64,000 nt of DNA from JBALVO01 sp036961445 (lineage in GTDB: Bacteria > Pseudomonadota > Gammaproteobacteria > Pseudomonadales > Halieaceae): assembly GCA_036961445.1 (NCBI GenBank), contig JBALVO010000001.1:1-64000 (forward strand), written 5' to 3'. Position numbers and translations under genes: made by a program. The notes below the pieces were generated by a model, which saw only the letters and a program-made list of their open reading frames with translations, did not search any database and was not told the origin of the DNA. Below are positions 25,251-34,009 of this stretch, in pieces. Positions within the stretch are counted from its first letter, which is position 1. Each line of letters starts with the position of its first letter.

Positions 25251-26711
25251 CTAGTACACAGGCAATATTTTCATGATGTTAGTGGAACCGGCGGTACCCA
25301 TCTGCGCACCTTTGGTCAGCAAGATGGAGTCGCCTTTTTGCAAATAACCGCCGTCCAGCAAAAACTCAATAGCCCTGGCTTCGACACTATCGGCGTCAAA
25401 TGCAGTGGCGTCGAAAAAAAGTGGTATTACCCCGCGACACAGACACAGTTTCTGTAAGGTTGCGCTGCGATGACTCAGCGCGAAAATAGGCAGCCCTGAG
25501 CTGAGACGTGACATAAGCAGCGGTGTGGTGCCCGACTCGGTCAGGCAGGCGATGCCACGCACATTGGGGTAATGATTTGCAGCATAGATCGCCGACATGG
25601 CAATGGCTTCCTGGGCATCTGCGAACTCGGTGTTGAGTCTATATCTGGAAGTCCTTGCTACCGCTTGGCGCTCAGCGCCAAGAGCAGCGTCTGCCATGGC
25701 GATAACCACTTCTACTGGAAAGCTGCCAACTGCGGTTTCTGCCGATAACATGACGGCATCGGTGCCGTCCAACACCGCGTTGGCAACGTCGAAAACCTCG
25801 GCCCGGGTAGGCATGGAACTGCTGATCATAGACTCCATCATCTGGGTCGCGGTGATAACAACCCGATCCATTTTGCGTGCTCGGGCAATCAGCTCCTTCT
25901 GGATGCCAATCAATTGTGCATCACCGACCTCTACGCCCAGGTCGCCGCGGGCCACCATGATACCGGCGGATGCGCTAATTATGCTGTTGAGCGTGTCATC
26001 ATCTGCTACCACTTCGGCGCGCTCAATTTTTGCGATAATGGCAGGCTCCAGGTCGTGCTCTTTCAGTAGCCCCATGGTCTGGTGGATGTCGTCCGCGTTA
26101 GACACAAAAGAGACGGCTACAAAATCGGGTTTCACTTCCGCCAGGCTGTCAATGTCGGTGAGATCTTTGGTGGTCAGCGCTGGCGCTGCCAGGCCACCGC
26201 CCAGCCGATTGATGCCCTTGCGGGAGCTGAGCTTCCCTCCCACCAGCACGCTACAGTCAACGGTGGTGACACCGACATCATCTACTCGCAATCTTATGCG
26301 GCCGTCGTCCAGTAGCAGGATGTCACCGCGCACCACACTGCTGCATAGCTCTTTGTAGTCTATCCCCACAGCGCGAAGGTCGCCTTCGCCTTCACCCAGA
26401 TTCATATCAAGCTGAAAACGATCACCGTTGGCTAATTCAATGACATCGTGGCGAAAGGTGCTGATACGAATCTTGGGTCCCTGCAAATCTGCCAGAATAC
26501 CGACATAGCTCCCTATAATGCCGGCCTGTTTACGAATACGCTTCGCGATTTTGGCGTGGTGCGCTGCTGTGCCATGACTGAAATTCAGCCTGAATACGTT
26601 AACCCCGGCGGTGATTAACCTGGCTATCATATTATCTGACTCGCTGGCTGGGCCGATGGTGGCGACTATTTTGGTCCGTCTGTTTACTTTGGGTGTCACG
26701 ATGATTCCCAT
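25251..26711 (-). CDS. pyk: Pyruvate kinase
   Basis: Final glycolytic step, PEP + ADP to pyruvate + ATP. 486 residues. Visible blocks are RRTKIVATIGPASES, VFRLNFSHG, ADLQGPKIRI, the active-site MVARGDLGVEV and ITATQMMESMI, the mobile B domain between about 75 and 175, and a C-terminal regulatory domain ending GSTNIMKI. Catalytic IIAKIERAE contains the general Lys. It is placed between glpQ (29 bp upstream) and glk (4 bp downstream), all leftward, indicating a carbon-metabolism operon. Confidence 0.96.
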   Translation of the reverse strand: MGIIVTPKVNRRTKIVATIGPASESDNMIARLITAGVNVFRLNFSHGTAAHHAKIAKRIRKQAGIIGSYVGILADLQGPKIRISTFRHDVIELANGDRFQLDMNLGEGEGDLRAVGIDYKELCSSVVRGDILLLDDGRIRLRVDDVGVTTVDCSVLVGGKLSSRKGINRLGGGLAAPALTTKDLTDIDSLAEVKPDFVAVSFVSNADDIHQTMGLLKEHDLEPAIIAKIERAEVVADDDTLNSIISASAGIMVARGDLGVEVGDAQLIGIQKELIARARKMDRVVITATQMMESMISSSMPTRAEVFDVANAVLDGTDAVMLSAETAVGSFPVEVVIAMADAALGAERQAVARTSRYRLNTEFADAQEAIAMSAIYAANHYPNVRGIACLTESGTTPLLMSRLSSGLPIFALSHRSATLQKLCLCRGVIPLFFDATAFDADSVEARAIEFLLDGGYLQKGDSILLTKGAQMGTAGSTNIMKILPVY

Positions 26712-26740
26712 GATTGTTTAGGCTGCATTATGCCGTATTT

Positions 26741-27760
26741 TCATTTGTCGGTGGAGTTTGTTGCTGTCCTGTCTGGATTTGTTACAAGGGGCGAAGTCTG
26801 TTGCTGCAGGTAGTTATTGACGAGGTCAGGAAAATCAGTAAACAGCCCATCAACGCCAACTTGAGTAATAAATATTTCCAGCAGTTCGGTGAAACTGCCT
26901 ATGCCCTCAGGTAGTTCGTCCTGGCGGAAAGTGTAAGGGTGAACCAGCAAGCCTGCAGCCTGTGCCTGCGCAACGAGTGTGCTCACTATGGCCCGCCCAT
27001 CACTGTTATTGCCCAGGTATATCTGCTTTATCCAGGGGCCGATACCATGGGCGTAACTGGCAATATCAGCCAGCCCCTGTGGTGTCTGCAGGTAGTTATA
27101 ATCTACCGTGCTGTCATCTCCCCAGTCATTCTCGCCGATCAGTTGTATCAGCGGCAGCGGGCTCTTGCGCTCGTGGCGCAGGTGGCGCAGGGTGTTGTCG
27201 TCAAAGCATTGCAGGTACACCTGTTGTGGCCGGTCGGCATAGCCTTTGTCTGCCAACACGTCGAGTATGGCTCCGGCCAGATCCAGGCCCGCCGCTTTAT
27301 GCCGGTTGGGCGACTTCAATTCTATATAAAGACCAGTACTGCAACCGCGACTTTGATCCAGGCCCGTGATCAGATCAATTTCCTCAGCGAGGGTGGGGAT
27401 GCGAAATAACCCGGGCCCGAACGGGAACCTGTCAGGGAACACCGCGACTTCCCTGCCGGCTGCATCGCGTGTGCTGCGTTCGTGCACCCGCAACTGTCGA
27501 ATCTCATCCATGGTGAAGTCCATGGCGTAGAAGCGCCCGTCTGGCCTGGCTCGTTGGGGAAAATGCTGAGCCACGTCGGTAGTACTTTCAAGATGGATAT
27601 CGTGCAGGATGATTGGGACGCCGTCCCGGCTCAGAACGACGTCCTGCTCCAGGAAGTCGGCCCCCATGGCGTGAGCCAGAGCCTTGGCTGCCAGTGTATG
27701 TTCCGGCAGGTAGCCGCTGGCTCCGCGGTGAGCGATAACAATAGGTCTGGTTTTCGTCAT
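26741..27760 (-). CDS. glpQ: Glycerophosphodiester phosphodiesterase
   Basis: Hydrolyses deacylated phospholipids to glycerol 3-phosphate and an alcohol. I start at ATG 27760 (MTKTRPIVIAHRGASGYLPE), 339 residues; the open frame to 27838 would pass through a transcription terminator. Catalytic features are AHRGASGYLPEHT, FLEQDVVLSRDGVPIILHD and LYIELKSP. Size and the GlpQ-like internal inserts (HERSTRDAAGR; PYTFRQDELPE) match periplasmic GlpQ, yet no signal peptide is visible at this start. Either the enzyme is cytoplasmic or the start is misread; I favour the cytoplasm. Confidence 0.9.
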   Translation of the reverse strand: MTKTRPIVIAHRGASGYLPEHTLAAKALAHAMGADFLEQDVVLSRDGVPIILHDIHLESTTDVAQHFPQRARPDGRFYAMDFTMDEIRQLRVHERSTRDAAGREVAVFPDRFPFGPGLFRIPTLAEEIDLITGLDQSRGCSTGLYIELKSPNRHKAAGLDLAGAILDVLADKGYADRPQQVYLQCFDDNTLRHLRHERKSPLPLIQLIGENDWGDDSTVDYNYLQTPQGLADIASYAHGIGPWIKQIYLGNNSDGRAIVSTLVAQAQAAGLLVHPYTFRQDELPEGIGSFTELLEIFITQVGVDGLFTDFPDLVNNYLQQQTSPLVTNPDRTATNSTDK

Positions 27761-27814
27761 GATAAATACAGAATCCTGTATGCGCTTGGCAGCCTCCAAA
27801 ATCTGGTTCCGGCA

Positions 27815-27850
27815 TAAAAAAAGGCGGGGTATTTGCACCCCCGCCCTTTT
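27815..27850 (-). terminator. Intrinsic terminator after solute-binding protein gene
   Basis: On the minus strand a GC-only stem (GGCGGGG with CCCCGCC, 8-base loop TGCAAATA) is followed by a run of Ts. It lies 27 bp after the stop of the solute-binding protein gene and before the glpQ start, so it separates the two transcripts. Confidence 0.92.
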
Positions 27851-27876
27851 GTTATTGCATTGGTATGACCGGTCCG

Positions 27877-28686
27877 TTAAGGCAGGGCAGCTACCCAGGA
27901 ATTGTCTTCAAACCACTTCTTGCGCAGCTTGGTGAGGACGCCTGTTTTTTCATAGGCTCTAAGGTAGTTGTCTACCAGGTTAAAAAACTGCGGATCGTTC
28001 TTGCTTACCGCGATACCGATGGGCTCAACGGTGAGCGGCCGGTCAAGGGTGGTTAGACCAGCATCCGGGAAACGCATGACAGACAGTACACACATGGGCA
28101 TGTCGGCAACCATGGCGTCAGCCTTGCCTTCCATAAGCATGGCAACACCCTCGTCGTAGCTGGTGATTTCGATCAGGGATGCTTCCGGCGCGGCGGCACG
28201 CACGAAGCTGGCGCTGGTGGAATTGCTCAGAGCCATCAGTTTCAGGTCCTTGCGATTAAATTCCTCGCTGGAGGAAATTTTGCTCAGCACATCGTTCTTG
28301 GTGAGGATGGACTTACCTGACATCATGTAAGGACCGACAAAAGACACCAATTGCGTTCGCGCGGGAGTAATCGACATGCTCGATAGCACCATGTCGATCT
28401 TGTTTTCTTCCAATGCGGTCATCAGCTGACCAAAAGGCATTACCTTGATGTCCAGTTCGACCTTCATGGCGGCAGCCAGGGCTTTGGCCAGATCCACGTC
28501 AAAGCCCATCAGTCCGCCTTCGCGGTTGGTCATATTCATAGGAGGTTGATTGGCGGACATGCCGACCGTCAGTACTTTGAAGTCCTCTACCCGGTTCAGT
28601 GTATCCCCGGCCATTGAGTTGATGGGGAGTGCGGCTGCCAGTGTCAGCAGGCCTCCCAGCGCCAGGCGTTTCAGTGCATTAATCAT
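27877..28686 (-). CDS. Periplasmic amino-acid-type solute-binding protein
   Basis: 269 residues with start ATG 28686 after a strong AAGGAG. Signal peptide spans about residues 1-25 (LGGLLTLAAALPINSMA). The mature protein is an SBP family 3 / PBPb domain: TVGMSANQPPMNM, GFDVDLAKALAAAMKVELD, MLSSMSITPARTQLVSF-like segment, and the closing DNYLRAYEKTGVLTKLRKKWF. Such proteins usually feed polar amino acids to an ABC permease, but no permease is adjacent. A role as an orphan receptor or a partner of a distant transporter is possible. Confidence 0.9.
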   Translation of the reverse strand: MINALKRLALGGLLTLAAALPINSMAGDTLNRVEDFKVLTVGMSANQPPMNMTNREGGLMGFDVDLAKALAAAMKVELDIKVMPFGQLMTALEENKIDMVLSSMSITPARTQLVSFVGPYMMSGKSILTKNDVLSKISSSEEFNRKDLKLMALSNSTSASFVRAAAPEASLIEITSYDEGVAMLMEGKADAMVADMPMCVLSVMRFPDAGLTTLDRPLTVEPIGIAVSKNDPQFFNLVDNYLRAYEKTGVLTKLRKKWFEDNSWVAALP

Positions 28687-28863
28687 GGTGTAAGTCTCCT
28701 TTAGTTTTCGAATATTGTCACGGCTGCAGTATTTCGCAATACCAACGGACGATTTGAGCCGCGGCTTAAAATTACTTTTGGGGTGCAAGTGTAAGTCTGA
28801 TCGGTAAATAAGCCAAAACCTTTTATGATGGATATAGCTTAAGTTTTACTTTTGGAGTGAAAA

Positions 28864-29568
28864 ATGATTCATGCATTTGATCGAATAGTAATAAACGTAC
28901 CAGATTTGGCGCTTGCGGCAGCGCAATACCAGCAATTGCTTGCTGTCGTGCCTTTTCCTTGTCTTACCCACCGCGGGTTAAATGCGGTCTGGCTGGGTCT
29001 GTCCAACACGGTGATAGAGCTGGTGGAGAGCGAGGTACAATCCCCGGTAATCGCTGGTATCGCTTTTAGTGACAAACCGATGGCTGGCGGCGATAGAACA
29101 GTGTCTAACCCGCTGCAGCTGCATATATCCTTGAGTGACGGCAGTGGTACAGACGAATACCGGCGACAACTGGCCCTACAGTTACCATCACCCCATGGAA
29201 TGTCAGTGGATCACCTGGTGTTGCGGACCGGAGATGCCCAGGCCTGTATCGATTTATTTGCCGAGGAACTGGGCCTGCGACTGGCATTGGACAAAACTGT
29301 GCCTGAATGGGGCGGTCGTATGTTGTTCTTTCGTACCGGTAAGCTCACCCTGGAAGTTATCGCAGCGGATCCAGAGCAGCACCATAGTGATTATTTCTGG
29401 GGTATCGCGTACCAGTGCGCCGACTTGCTGCGACTATCGCGAGATCTGGAGGAGCGTGGCGTGGCGTTGTCGGAAATACGCGACGGCAGGAAACCAGGTA
29501 CCCGGGTAGCGACACTAAAGAGCCATTGCCTGGGCATCCCGACCCTGCTGGTGCAGCCAGCTACATAA
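28864..29568 (+). CDS. VOC family (glyoxalase/dioxygenase-like) protein
   Basis: 234 residues with two beta-alpha-beta-beta-beta modules: the first starts AFDRIVINVPDLALAAAQYQ, the second MSVDHLVLRTGDAQACIDLF and ends RMLFFRTGKLTLEVIA. His in VDHLVL and Glu in LTLEVIA are at positions used as metal ligands in vicinal oxygen chelate enzymes, but the first module has fewer ligands. Function and substrate are unknown. It overlaps the stop of the convergent DUF3012 gene by 8 bp. Confidence 0.82.
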   Translation: MIHAFDRIVINVPDLALAAAQYQQLLAVVPFPCLTHRGLNAVWLGLSNTVIELVESEVQSPVIAGIAFSDKPMAGGDRTVSNPLQLHISLSDGSGTDEYRRQLALQLPSPHGMSVDHLVLRTGDAQACIDLFAEELGLRLALDKTVPEWGGRMLFFRTGKLTLEVIAADPEQHHSDYFWGIAYQCADLLRLSRDLEERGVALSEIRDGRKPGTRVATLKSHCLGIPTLLVQPAT

Positions 29569-29824
29569 CGCAATGCTTGGCATAGGTCTTGGTTTCGTTG
29601 GCGCTCCATTCACCTTTGGGCTTGCCGGATAAATCCTCACACCAATCTTCAGAGCCCACGGCACTGCCATCAATCAGGCAGTTTTTGGCATAGGTTCCTG
29701 CGTCAGAGGCGCTCCACTCGGACTTGGGTTGCTCCTTCTTGACTGCGCACCATTTTTCACTGCCGGGTTCATTGCTGCAGGCAGCGAATAGTAAAATACT
29801 ACCCAGTAAAAGCATGCGTTTCAT
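29561..29824 (-). CDS. Lipoprotein with two tandem DUF3012 repeats
   Basis: 87 residues starting MKRMLLLGS (ATG 29824; an alternative ATG at 29836 adds four residues). A lipobox LFAAC gives a lipidated Cys after a short signal peptide. Two copies of the DUF3012 unit follow: GSEKWCAVKKEQPKSEWSA with YAKNC, and GSEDWCEDLSGKPKGEWSA with YAKHC. Each has two Cys, a Lys/Pro centre and a WSA motif. Most family members carry a single unit. The function is unknown. The protein is expected in the envelope. Confidence 0.85.
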   Translation of the reverse strand: MKRMLLLGSILLFAACSNEPGSEKWCAVKKEQPKSEWSASDAGTYAKNCLIDGSAVGSEDWCEDLSGKPKGEWSANETKTYAKHCVM

Positions 29825-29917
29825 AATTTTTTCCATGTGGTTAATTAGGGCGAACAGAGCAAGTATTGCACCACATTGGCACGCTAGCCAGCCACGAAAT
29901 GAACACCGCCAGCAATT

Positions 29918-30370
29918 TCAGTCGCCAGTGTTAAGGGTGATGTTATAGATGCCAGCTTCACGCGCGGAGTCCACTACGCGGGCCAGCGGTCTAACGGTGG
30001 ATTTGTTATTGGCTTTGATGACAACCGCTGCTTTGGGGTTCTCGGCGCGCAGGCGGCTGATGTTGGCGCGTACTGAGCGGGTATCTACACGCCGTCCCTT
30101 GATCCAGATTTCGTCGTTGGCGGCGATCTGGACAATAATGTGTTCCGAGGGAGCATCGGATTGGGCGCGGCTGGTTGGTTTGCGCTCAACCTCTATAGCG
30201 TCTTCACGTACAAACGAACCGGCCACGATAAAGAATATCAGCAGGATCATGACCACATCGAGCATAGGAGTGAGATCTATGGCCAGCTCTTCTCCGCCTT
30301 TGGATACGCGTACCCGCTTGCGGTGGACACCCCGTTCATCGGGTCCAGTGTGATCGAACCACATTTCCAT
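29918..30370 (-). CDS. Orphan ExbD-family protein
   Basis: 150 residues, with an N-terminal extension (HTGPDERGVHRKRVRVSKGG), then LTPMLDVVMILLIFFIVAGSF with the conserved proton-carrying Asp, and a periplasmic domain ANISRLRAENPKAAVVIKAN very similar to the ExbD at 21353-21760. No ExbB-like partner lies next to it; the flanks are a DUF3012 lipoprotein gene and an aldehyde dehydrogenase terminator. It may use an ExbB encoded elsewhere, including the cluster near 20.8 kb. No inactivating change is visible. Confidence 0.9.
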   Translation of the reverse strand: MEMWFDHTGPDERGVHRKRVRVSKGGEELAIDLTPMLDVVMILLIFFIVAGSFVREDAIEVERKPTSRAQSDAPSEHIIVQIAANDEIWIKGRRVDTRSVRANISRLRAENPKAAVVIKANNKSTVRPLARVVDSAREAGIYNITLNTGD

Positions 30371-30556
30371 AGATTGACCCCCGCTCTACAGGTCAATGTT
30401 TCTGGCCTGAGGGATGTTTGATCATAATAGAAAAGCAGATCATAGAACGGTCAATCGGGAAGACAACGGCTTATCGTCTATTTGTTGATTGTCATCAATT
30501 TATCAATGCTATTGACGGCACTTTTTAGCAGAACTGGAAATTACAGAGGGTTGCAC

Positions 30557-30583
30557 ACAAAAAAGGGGCCTTGCGGCCCCTTA
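30557..30583 (-). terminator. Intrinsic terminator after aldehyde dehydrogenase gene
   Basis: On the minus strand AAGGGGCC-GCAA-GGCCCCTT is followed by Ts. It lies about 23 bp after the stop of the gene at 30606-32066 and insulates the ExbD gene. Confidence 0.93.
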
Positions 30584-30605
30584 TGATGCAGACAGAACAG
30601 ACGCG

Positions 30606-32066
30606 CTATTTTTTGACTTGCATTTTGATAGTGCTTTCGGTCGCCTTCCCGTAGGGCGGTAGCATGCCGCCAAGTTTGGCGATGTTGATATTTGCCTGAC
30701 GATAAACAGACTTTGCGTGGCTGAAGGTTTGGAAGCCTTTGAAGCCGTGATATGCGCCCATACCGCTGGGGCCTACACCACCAAAAGGCAGTTCCTCTTG
30801 CATCACATGCATGATTACATCGTTAATGCAGACACCACCGGAAGTAGTGCGGCTGACAAACGCGTTTTCTTCCTGCTTGTTCTCACCAAAATAATACGCC
30901 GCCAGAGGGCGGGGTTGGGCGTTGACATAATCGATGGTTTCGTCGAACTCTCGATAGGTGCGAATGGGTAGCAGTGGACCGAACAGCTCTTCTTCCATTA
31001 CTTTAAGGTCATCAGCGGGTTCAGGTATCAGCGTGGGGGGGATTTTCAAGGTACCGCGCTGCTGCTCAAAGTCTTCGCCAGCGGGATTAATGGCGATGAC
31101 TTTATGGCCGCGTTCCTGGGCCTCAGCAAGGTATCCGGTCAGGCGCTGGTAATGACGCTCGTTAATCATTGATGTGTATTGCGGGTTGTCCAGTAGCGTT
31201 GGGTACATCTGGGCAACTGCTTTTTGCGCAGCTGCTATCACTTCATGTAATTTCTCTTCTGGTACCAGCAGGTAGTCTGGTGCCAGGCAGATCTGGCCCG
31301 CATTGAGGGTCTTGCCCATCATGATGCGCCCCAGGCTTTTCTCGATGTCAGCGCTGCGGGAAATAACCACGGGTGACTTGCCGCCCAGCTCCAGGGTCAC
31401 TGGAACCAGGTTGCGCGCTGCTGCTGCCATGATGTGGCGCGCGATCGAGGTCGCCCCGGTGAAAATCATATGGTCAAAGGCCAGTCCGGAAAACGCTTGT
31501 CCCACTTCCGGCCCACCGTCGAATATGCTTACTTCTTTAGGGTCATAAACTTCTGTAATCATTTCTGCCATAAGCTGGGATGTGGCCGGCGTAAATTCGG
31601 AAGGTTTTATCATGGCGCGGTTACCCGCTGCGAGTACGCCCGCCAGCGGGCTGAATACCATGTTCACCGGGAAGTTCCACGGGGCTATGATTCCTACCAC
31701 GCCCAAGGGCTGGTATTCGATACGCGAGCGTCCGCCAAACAGATTTAATGGGAACATAGTGGGGCGTTTTTCCGTTTTCATCCATTTGCGCAAATGCTTC
31801 TGGGCGTGCTTCATTGGCGCTATGCCCGCTCCAATATCCGTCAGCAGGGAGACTTCCCGGGGGCGACAAGTAAAATCCGCATTCAGCGCTTCAACCAGTT
31901 TATCCTGGTACTTGATTAGCCCGTCGATACCACGGGCGAGACGATCGATACGTACTTCGGCAGTAACGACACCTTCTTTGAGGTAGTCTTCGCGTTGTAA
32001 TTCGAGGGCGGTTTGCATTTGCGTTTCGATATCACCGTCTACCGGGATTGATTGGGGAGCATTCAT
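30606..32066 (-). CDS. calB: Coniferyl aldehyde dehydrogenase
   Basis: 486-residue NAD(P)-dependent aldehyde dehydrogenase of the coniferyl-aldehyde/fatty-aldehyde type. ATG 32066 (MNAPQSIPVDG) is chosen over an upstream frame extension. Visible motifs are GVVGIIAPWNFPVNM, FTGATSIARHIMAAA, VTLELGGKSPVVI (catalytic Glu) and LNAGQICLAPDYLLVP (catalytic Cys). EELFGPLLPI and ELPFGGVGPSGMGAYHG complete the fold. The C-terminal membrane-facing end resembles family members acting on aromatic or long-chain aldehydes. Substrate is inferred from family resemblance; an intrinsic terminator follows. Confidence 0.88.
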   Translation of the reverse strand: MNAPQSIPVDGDIETQMQTALELQREDYLKEGVVTAEVRIDRLARGIDGLIKYQDKLVEALNADFTCRPREVSLLTDIGAGIAPMKHAQKHLRKWMKTEKRPTMFPLNLFGGRSRIEYQPLGVVGIIAPWNFPVNMVFSPLAGVLAAGNRAMIKPSEFTPATSQLMAEMITEVYDPKEVSIFDGGPEVGQAFSGLAFDHMIFTGATSIARHIMAAAARNLVPVTLELGGKSPVVISRSADIEKSLGRIMMGKTLNAGQICLAPDYLLVPEEKLHEVIAAAQKAVAQMYPTLLDNPQYTSMINERHYQRLTGYLAEAQERGHKVIAINPAGEDFEQQRGTLKIPPTLIPEPADDLKVMEEELFGPLLPIRTYREFDETIDYVNAQPRPLAAYYFGENKQEENAFVSRTTSGGVCINDVIMHVMQEELPFGGVGPSGMGAYHGFKGFQTFSHAKSVYRQANINIAKLGGMLPPYGKATESTIKMQVKK

Positions 32067-32249
32067 GGTTCTGGTCCTTGCTATGGTTTTTGTTCTGATT
32101 GATCGATTTGCTGATAGCGAAGGATTATAGCCCCGCATTGGACAAAAATTAACCAGAAAACGCGGTCATATATGGCCACAGTTATCGATGTAGCTGCAAC
32201 GCCCAATACCAGACTTGGCATTCTGTGGATGAGCTGCTAATAATTGCGT

Positions 32250-32597
32250 ATGAGCACTGATACTTTGAACATCGATAATCGCACGCCATCCCCCCCCTAT
32301 GGTTACTCCAGGGAGTGCACCCACTCGCGTGACCAGCAAATACATATTGTGGCTGAATTTCATGCCCATAAAATCAGGCCCAGCCGTATCGCCTATCGCG
32401 TAGGCATTGATATTGCTTTTGTTGAGGAGCTGATTGCGGGGGAAGTTGAGGCAGAGTACTTTCCGCGCCTGGTTTCCCACTATCGTAAGCAGCGCTATCA
32501 ACAACGTTTGCGAGACTCCAGCGTGCGCCGCGGTATTGCCAAGTATGAGTTACAGCAGAAGATTGAGCGCGAATTCAAACTGGAAGTAGACCTGTAG
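32250..32597 (+). CDS. Conserved-looking small basic protein, unknown
   Basis: 115 residues from ATG 32250. A central IRPSRIAYRVGIDIAFVEELIAGE reads like a helix-turn-helix or degenerate XRE/Cro-type fold, followed by a very basic helix (SHYRKQRYQQRLRDSSVRRG) and an amphipathic tail KIEREFKLEVDL. The absence of signal and membrane segments suggests a cytoplasmic nucleic-acid-binding protein, but I recognise no named family. It is divergent from the aldehyde dehydrogenase gene and followed by an NTF2-like gene. Confidence 0.7.
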   Translation: MSTDTLNIDNRTPSPPYGYSRECTHSRDQQIHIVAEFHAHKIRPSRIAYRVGIDIAFVEELIAGEVEAEYFPRLVSHYRKQRYQQRLRDSSVRRGIAKYELQQKIEREFKLEVDL

Positions 32598-32766
32598 ATA
32601 GTCCTCGAAGCGATAATCGCATCTATGTGCGCCGGGTTCGCGGTGCTGCACTTGGAAAGCTTTTGCCGCTGGCATACCATGCTTTGTTTAGTGAGAACTG
32701 CATGCGCCACACCGTCGTGACAGACAACAGTGCTGGCCGGATCAATCAACCATCAGGAACTACAAA

Positions 32767-33150
32767 ATGAACACACTGGAACTTTGGCACGAGATTATGC
32801 GCGAACGTAACCCTGAGCGCCTGGACGAGCTACTGGCGGAAGATTGTGTCTTTCTTTCCCCCGTGGTGCATTCGCCTCAGGAAGGGCGGGAGTTGACCAA
32901 ATTTTATCTAACCGGTGCCATGCATGTATTCAATGACAGCTTTCACTATATCAAAGAGGTCGTTACCCCGGAGCACGCGGTGCTGGAATTCGTGTGTGAC
33001 ATGGATGGTATTACGGTGAATGGTGTGGATATCATGACCTTTGATCAGGATGGAAAAATCAGCGAGTTCAAGGTTATGGTGCGACCACTCAAAGCAGTTA
33101 ACCTGTTGCATGCAAGAATGAAAACCATGCTGGAACAGTTGTCTGCCTGA
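32767..33150 (+). CDS. SnoaL/NTF2-like family protein
   Basis: 127 residues with the cone-shaped NTF2-like pattern: ELWHEIMRERNPERLDELLAED at the N-terminal helices, DCVFLSPVVHSPQEGRE, and a beta-sheet end ITVNGVDIMTFDQDGKISEF-KVMVRP. The fold is used by many small enzymes and binding proteins, and no catalytic Asp/His pair can be asserted. It is preceded by a 170-bp gap and followed by a lipoprotein gene on the same strand. The product is probably cytoplasmic and of unknown role. Confidence 0.82.
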   Translation: MNTLELWHEIMRERNPERLDELLAEDCVFLSPVVHSPQEGRELTKFYLTGAMHVFNDSFHYIKEVVTPEHAVLEFVCDMDGITVNGVDIMTFDQDGKISEFKVMVRPLKAVNLLHARMKTMLEQLSA

Positions 33151-33205
33151 GCACTTCGCCTGTGTTGCGCTATAGTGTTAAAGCAAAGGTCAATGAGGGT
33201 CAGAT

Positions 33206-34006
33206 ATGATGGGACGTCGGTATGCGGCTGGTTTTTTTGTGGCCGTGGTTGCTTTATCCGGGCTTGCCGGCTGCGGTGCCGGCGGGGATGATGCCGGAGG
33301 CATCAAAGAGCAGTCTATGGCGCGCATAGAGGGTGCGGTTACTTATCGGGAACGTATGATGTTGCCGCCGGGTGCCAAAGTGGAAGTGCAACTACAGGAC
33401 ATATCCAGGGCCGATGCTTTGGCCACCGTGTTGGAAACATTACTATTTACCCCGGAGGGTGGTCCTCCGTATCCATTTTCTATCGACTACGATTCCAGGC
33501 GTATTGATGAGCGAATGCGCTATGCCTTGCGCGCCACCATTTCCGTTGGCGAAACGATGATGTTTACTTCCACGGAGTATATCGACCCTTTCAGTGGTAA
33601 CCCTGTAGAGATACTGGTGCAGAGAGTGGCCGAGCCGGTGCGACACCAGGGCCCTGGGCTGGAGGGCCAGCCCTGGCTGCTGCAGAACCTTAACGGTGAA
33701 CCTGCCAACCTGGGAGCAAGTGACCGGCCGGTGGATATCCAGTTTCTTGCCGATGATATGCGCGTGGCTGGATTTTCGGGGTGCAACCGTTACAGCGGCG
33801 CTTACTCGCGAGACGGGACCTCTGCACATGGCAGCCCAATAATGTTCGGTCCCATGGCGGGCACCATGATGGCCTGCGCCGAAGGCGCAGAGTTGGAGCA
33901 GACCTATTTGCAATTGTTGGCCAAAGTGACCGCATTTCGTATACAGGGCGAGACGCTGCTGCTACTGAGTGGTGATACAGTGCTTGCAAGCTACCGGCTG
34001 CAATAA
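33206..34006 (+). CDS. Lipoprotein with YbaY-like and META (HslJ-like) domains
   Basis: 266 residues. A lipoprotein signal ends LSGLAGCGAGG, so lipidation at the Cys near residue 23 is expected. The first domain (about 40-135) is YbaY/YscW-like: EGAVTYRERMMLPPGAKVEVQL and later TVLETLLF. The second (about 150-265) is a META domain: PWLLQNLNGEPANLGASD, VAGFSGCNRYSGAY and MMACAEGAELEQTYLQLL. META/HslJ proteins are linked to outer-membrane stress and novobiocin resistance. Sits 3 bp upstream of gltS. Confidence 0.87.
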   Translation: MMGRRYAAGFFVAVVALSGLAGCGAGGDDAGGIKEQSMARIEGAVTYRERMMLPPGAKVEVQLQDISRADALATVLETLLFTPEGGPPYPFSIDYDSRRIDERMRYALRATISVGETMMFTSTEYIDPFSGNPVEILVQRVAEPVRHQGPGLEGQPWLLQNLNGEPANLGASDRPVDIQFLADDMRVAGFSGCNRYSGAYSRDGTSAHGSPIMFGPMAGTMMACAEGAELEQTYLQLLAKVTAFRIQGETLLLLSGDTVLASYRLQ

Positions 34007-34009
34007 GCC

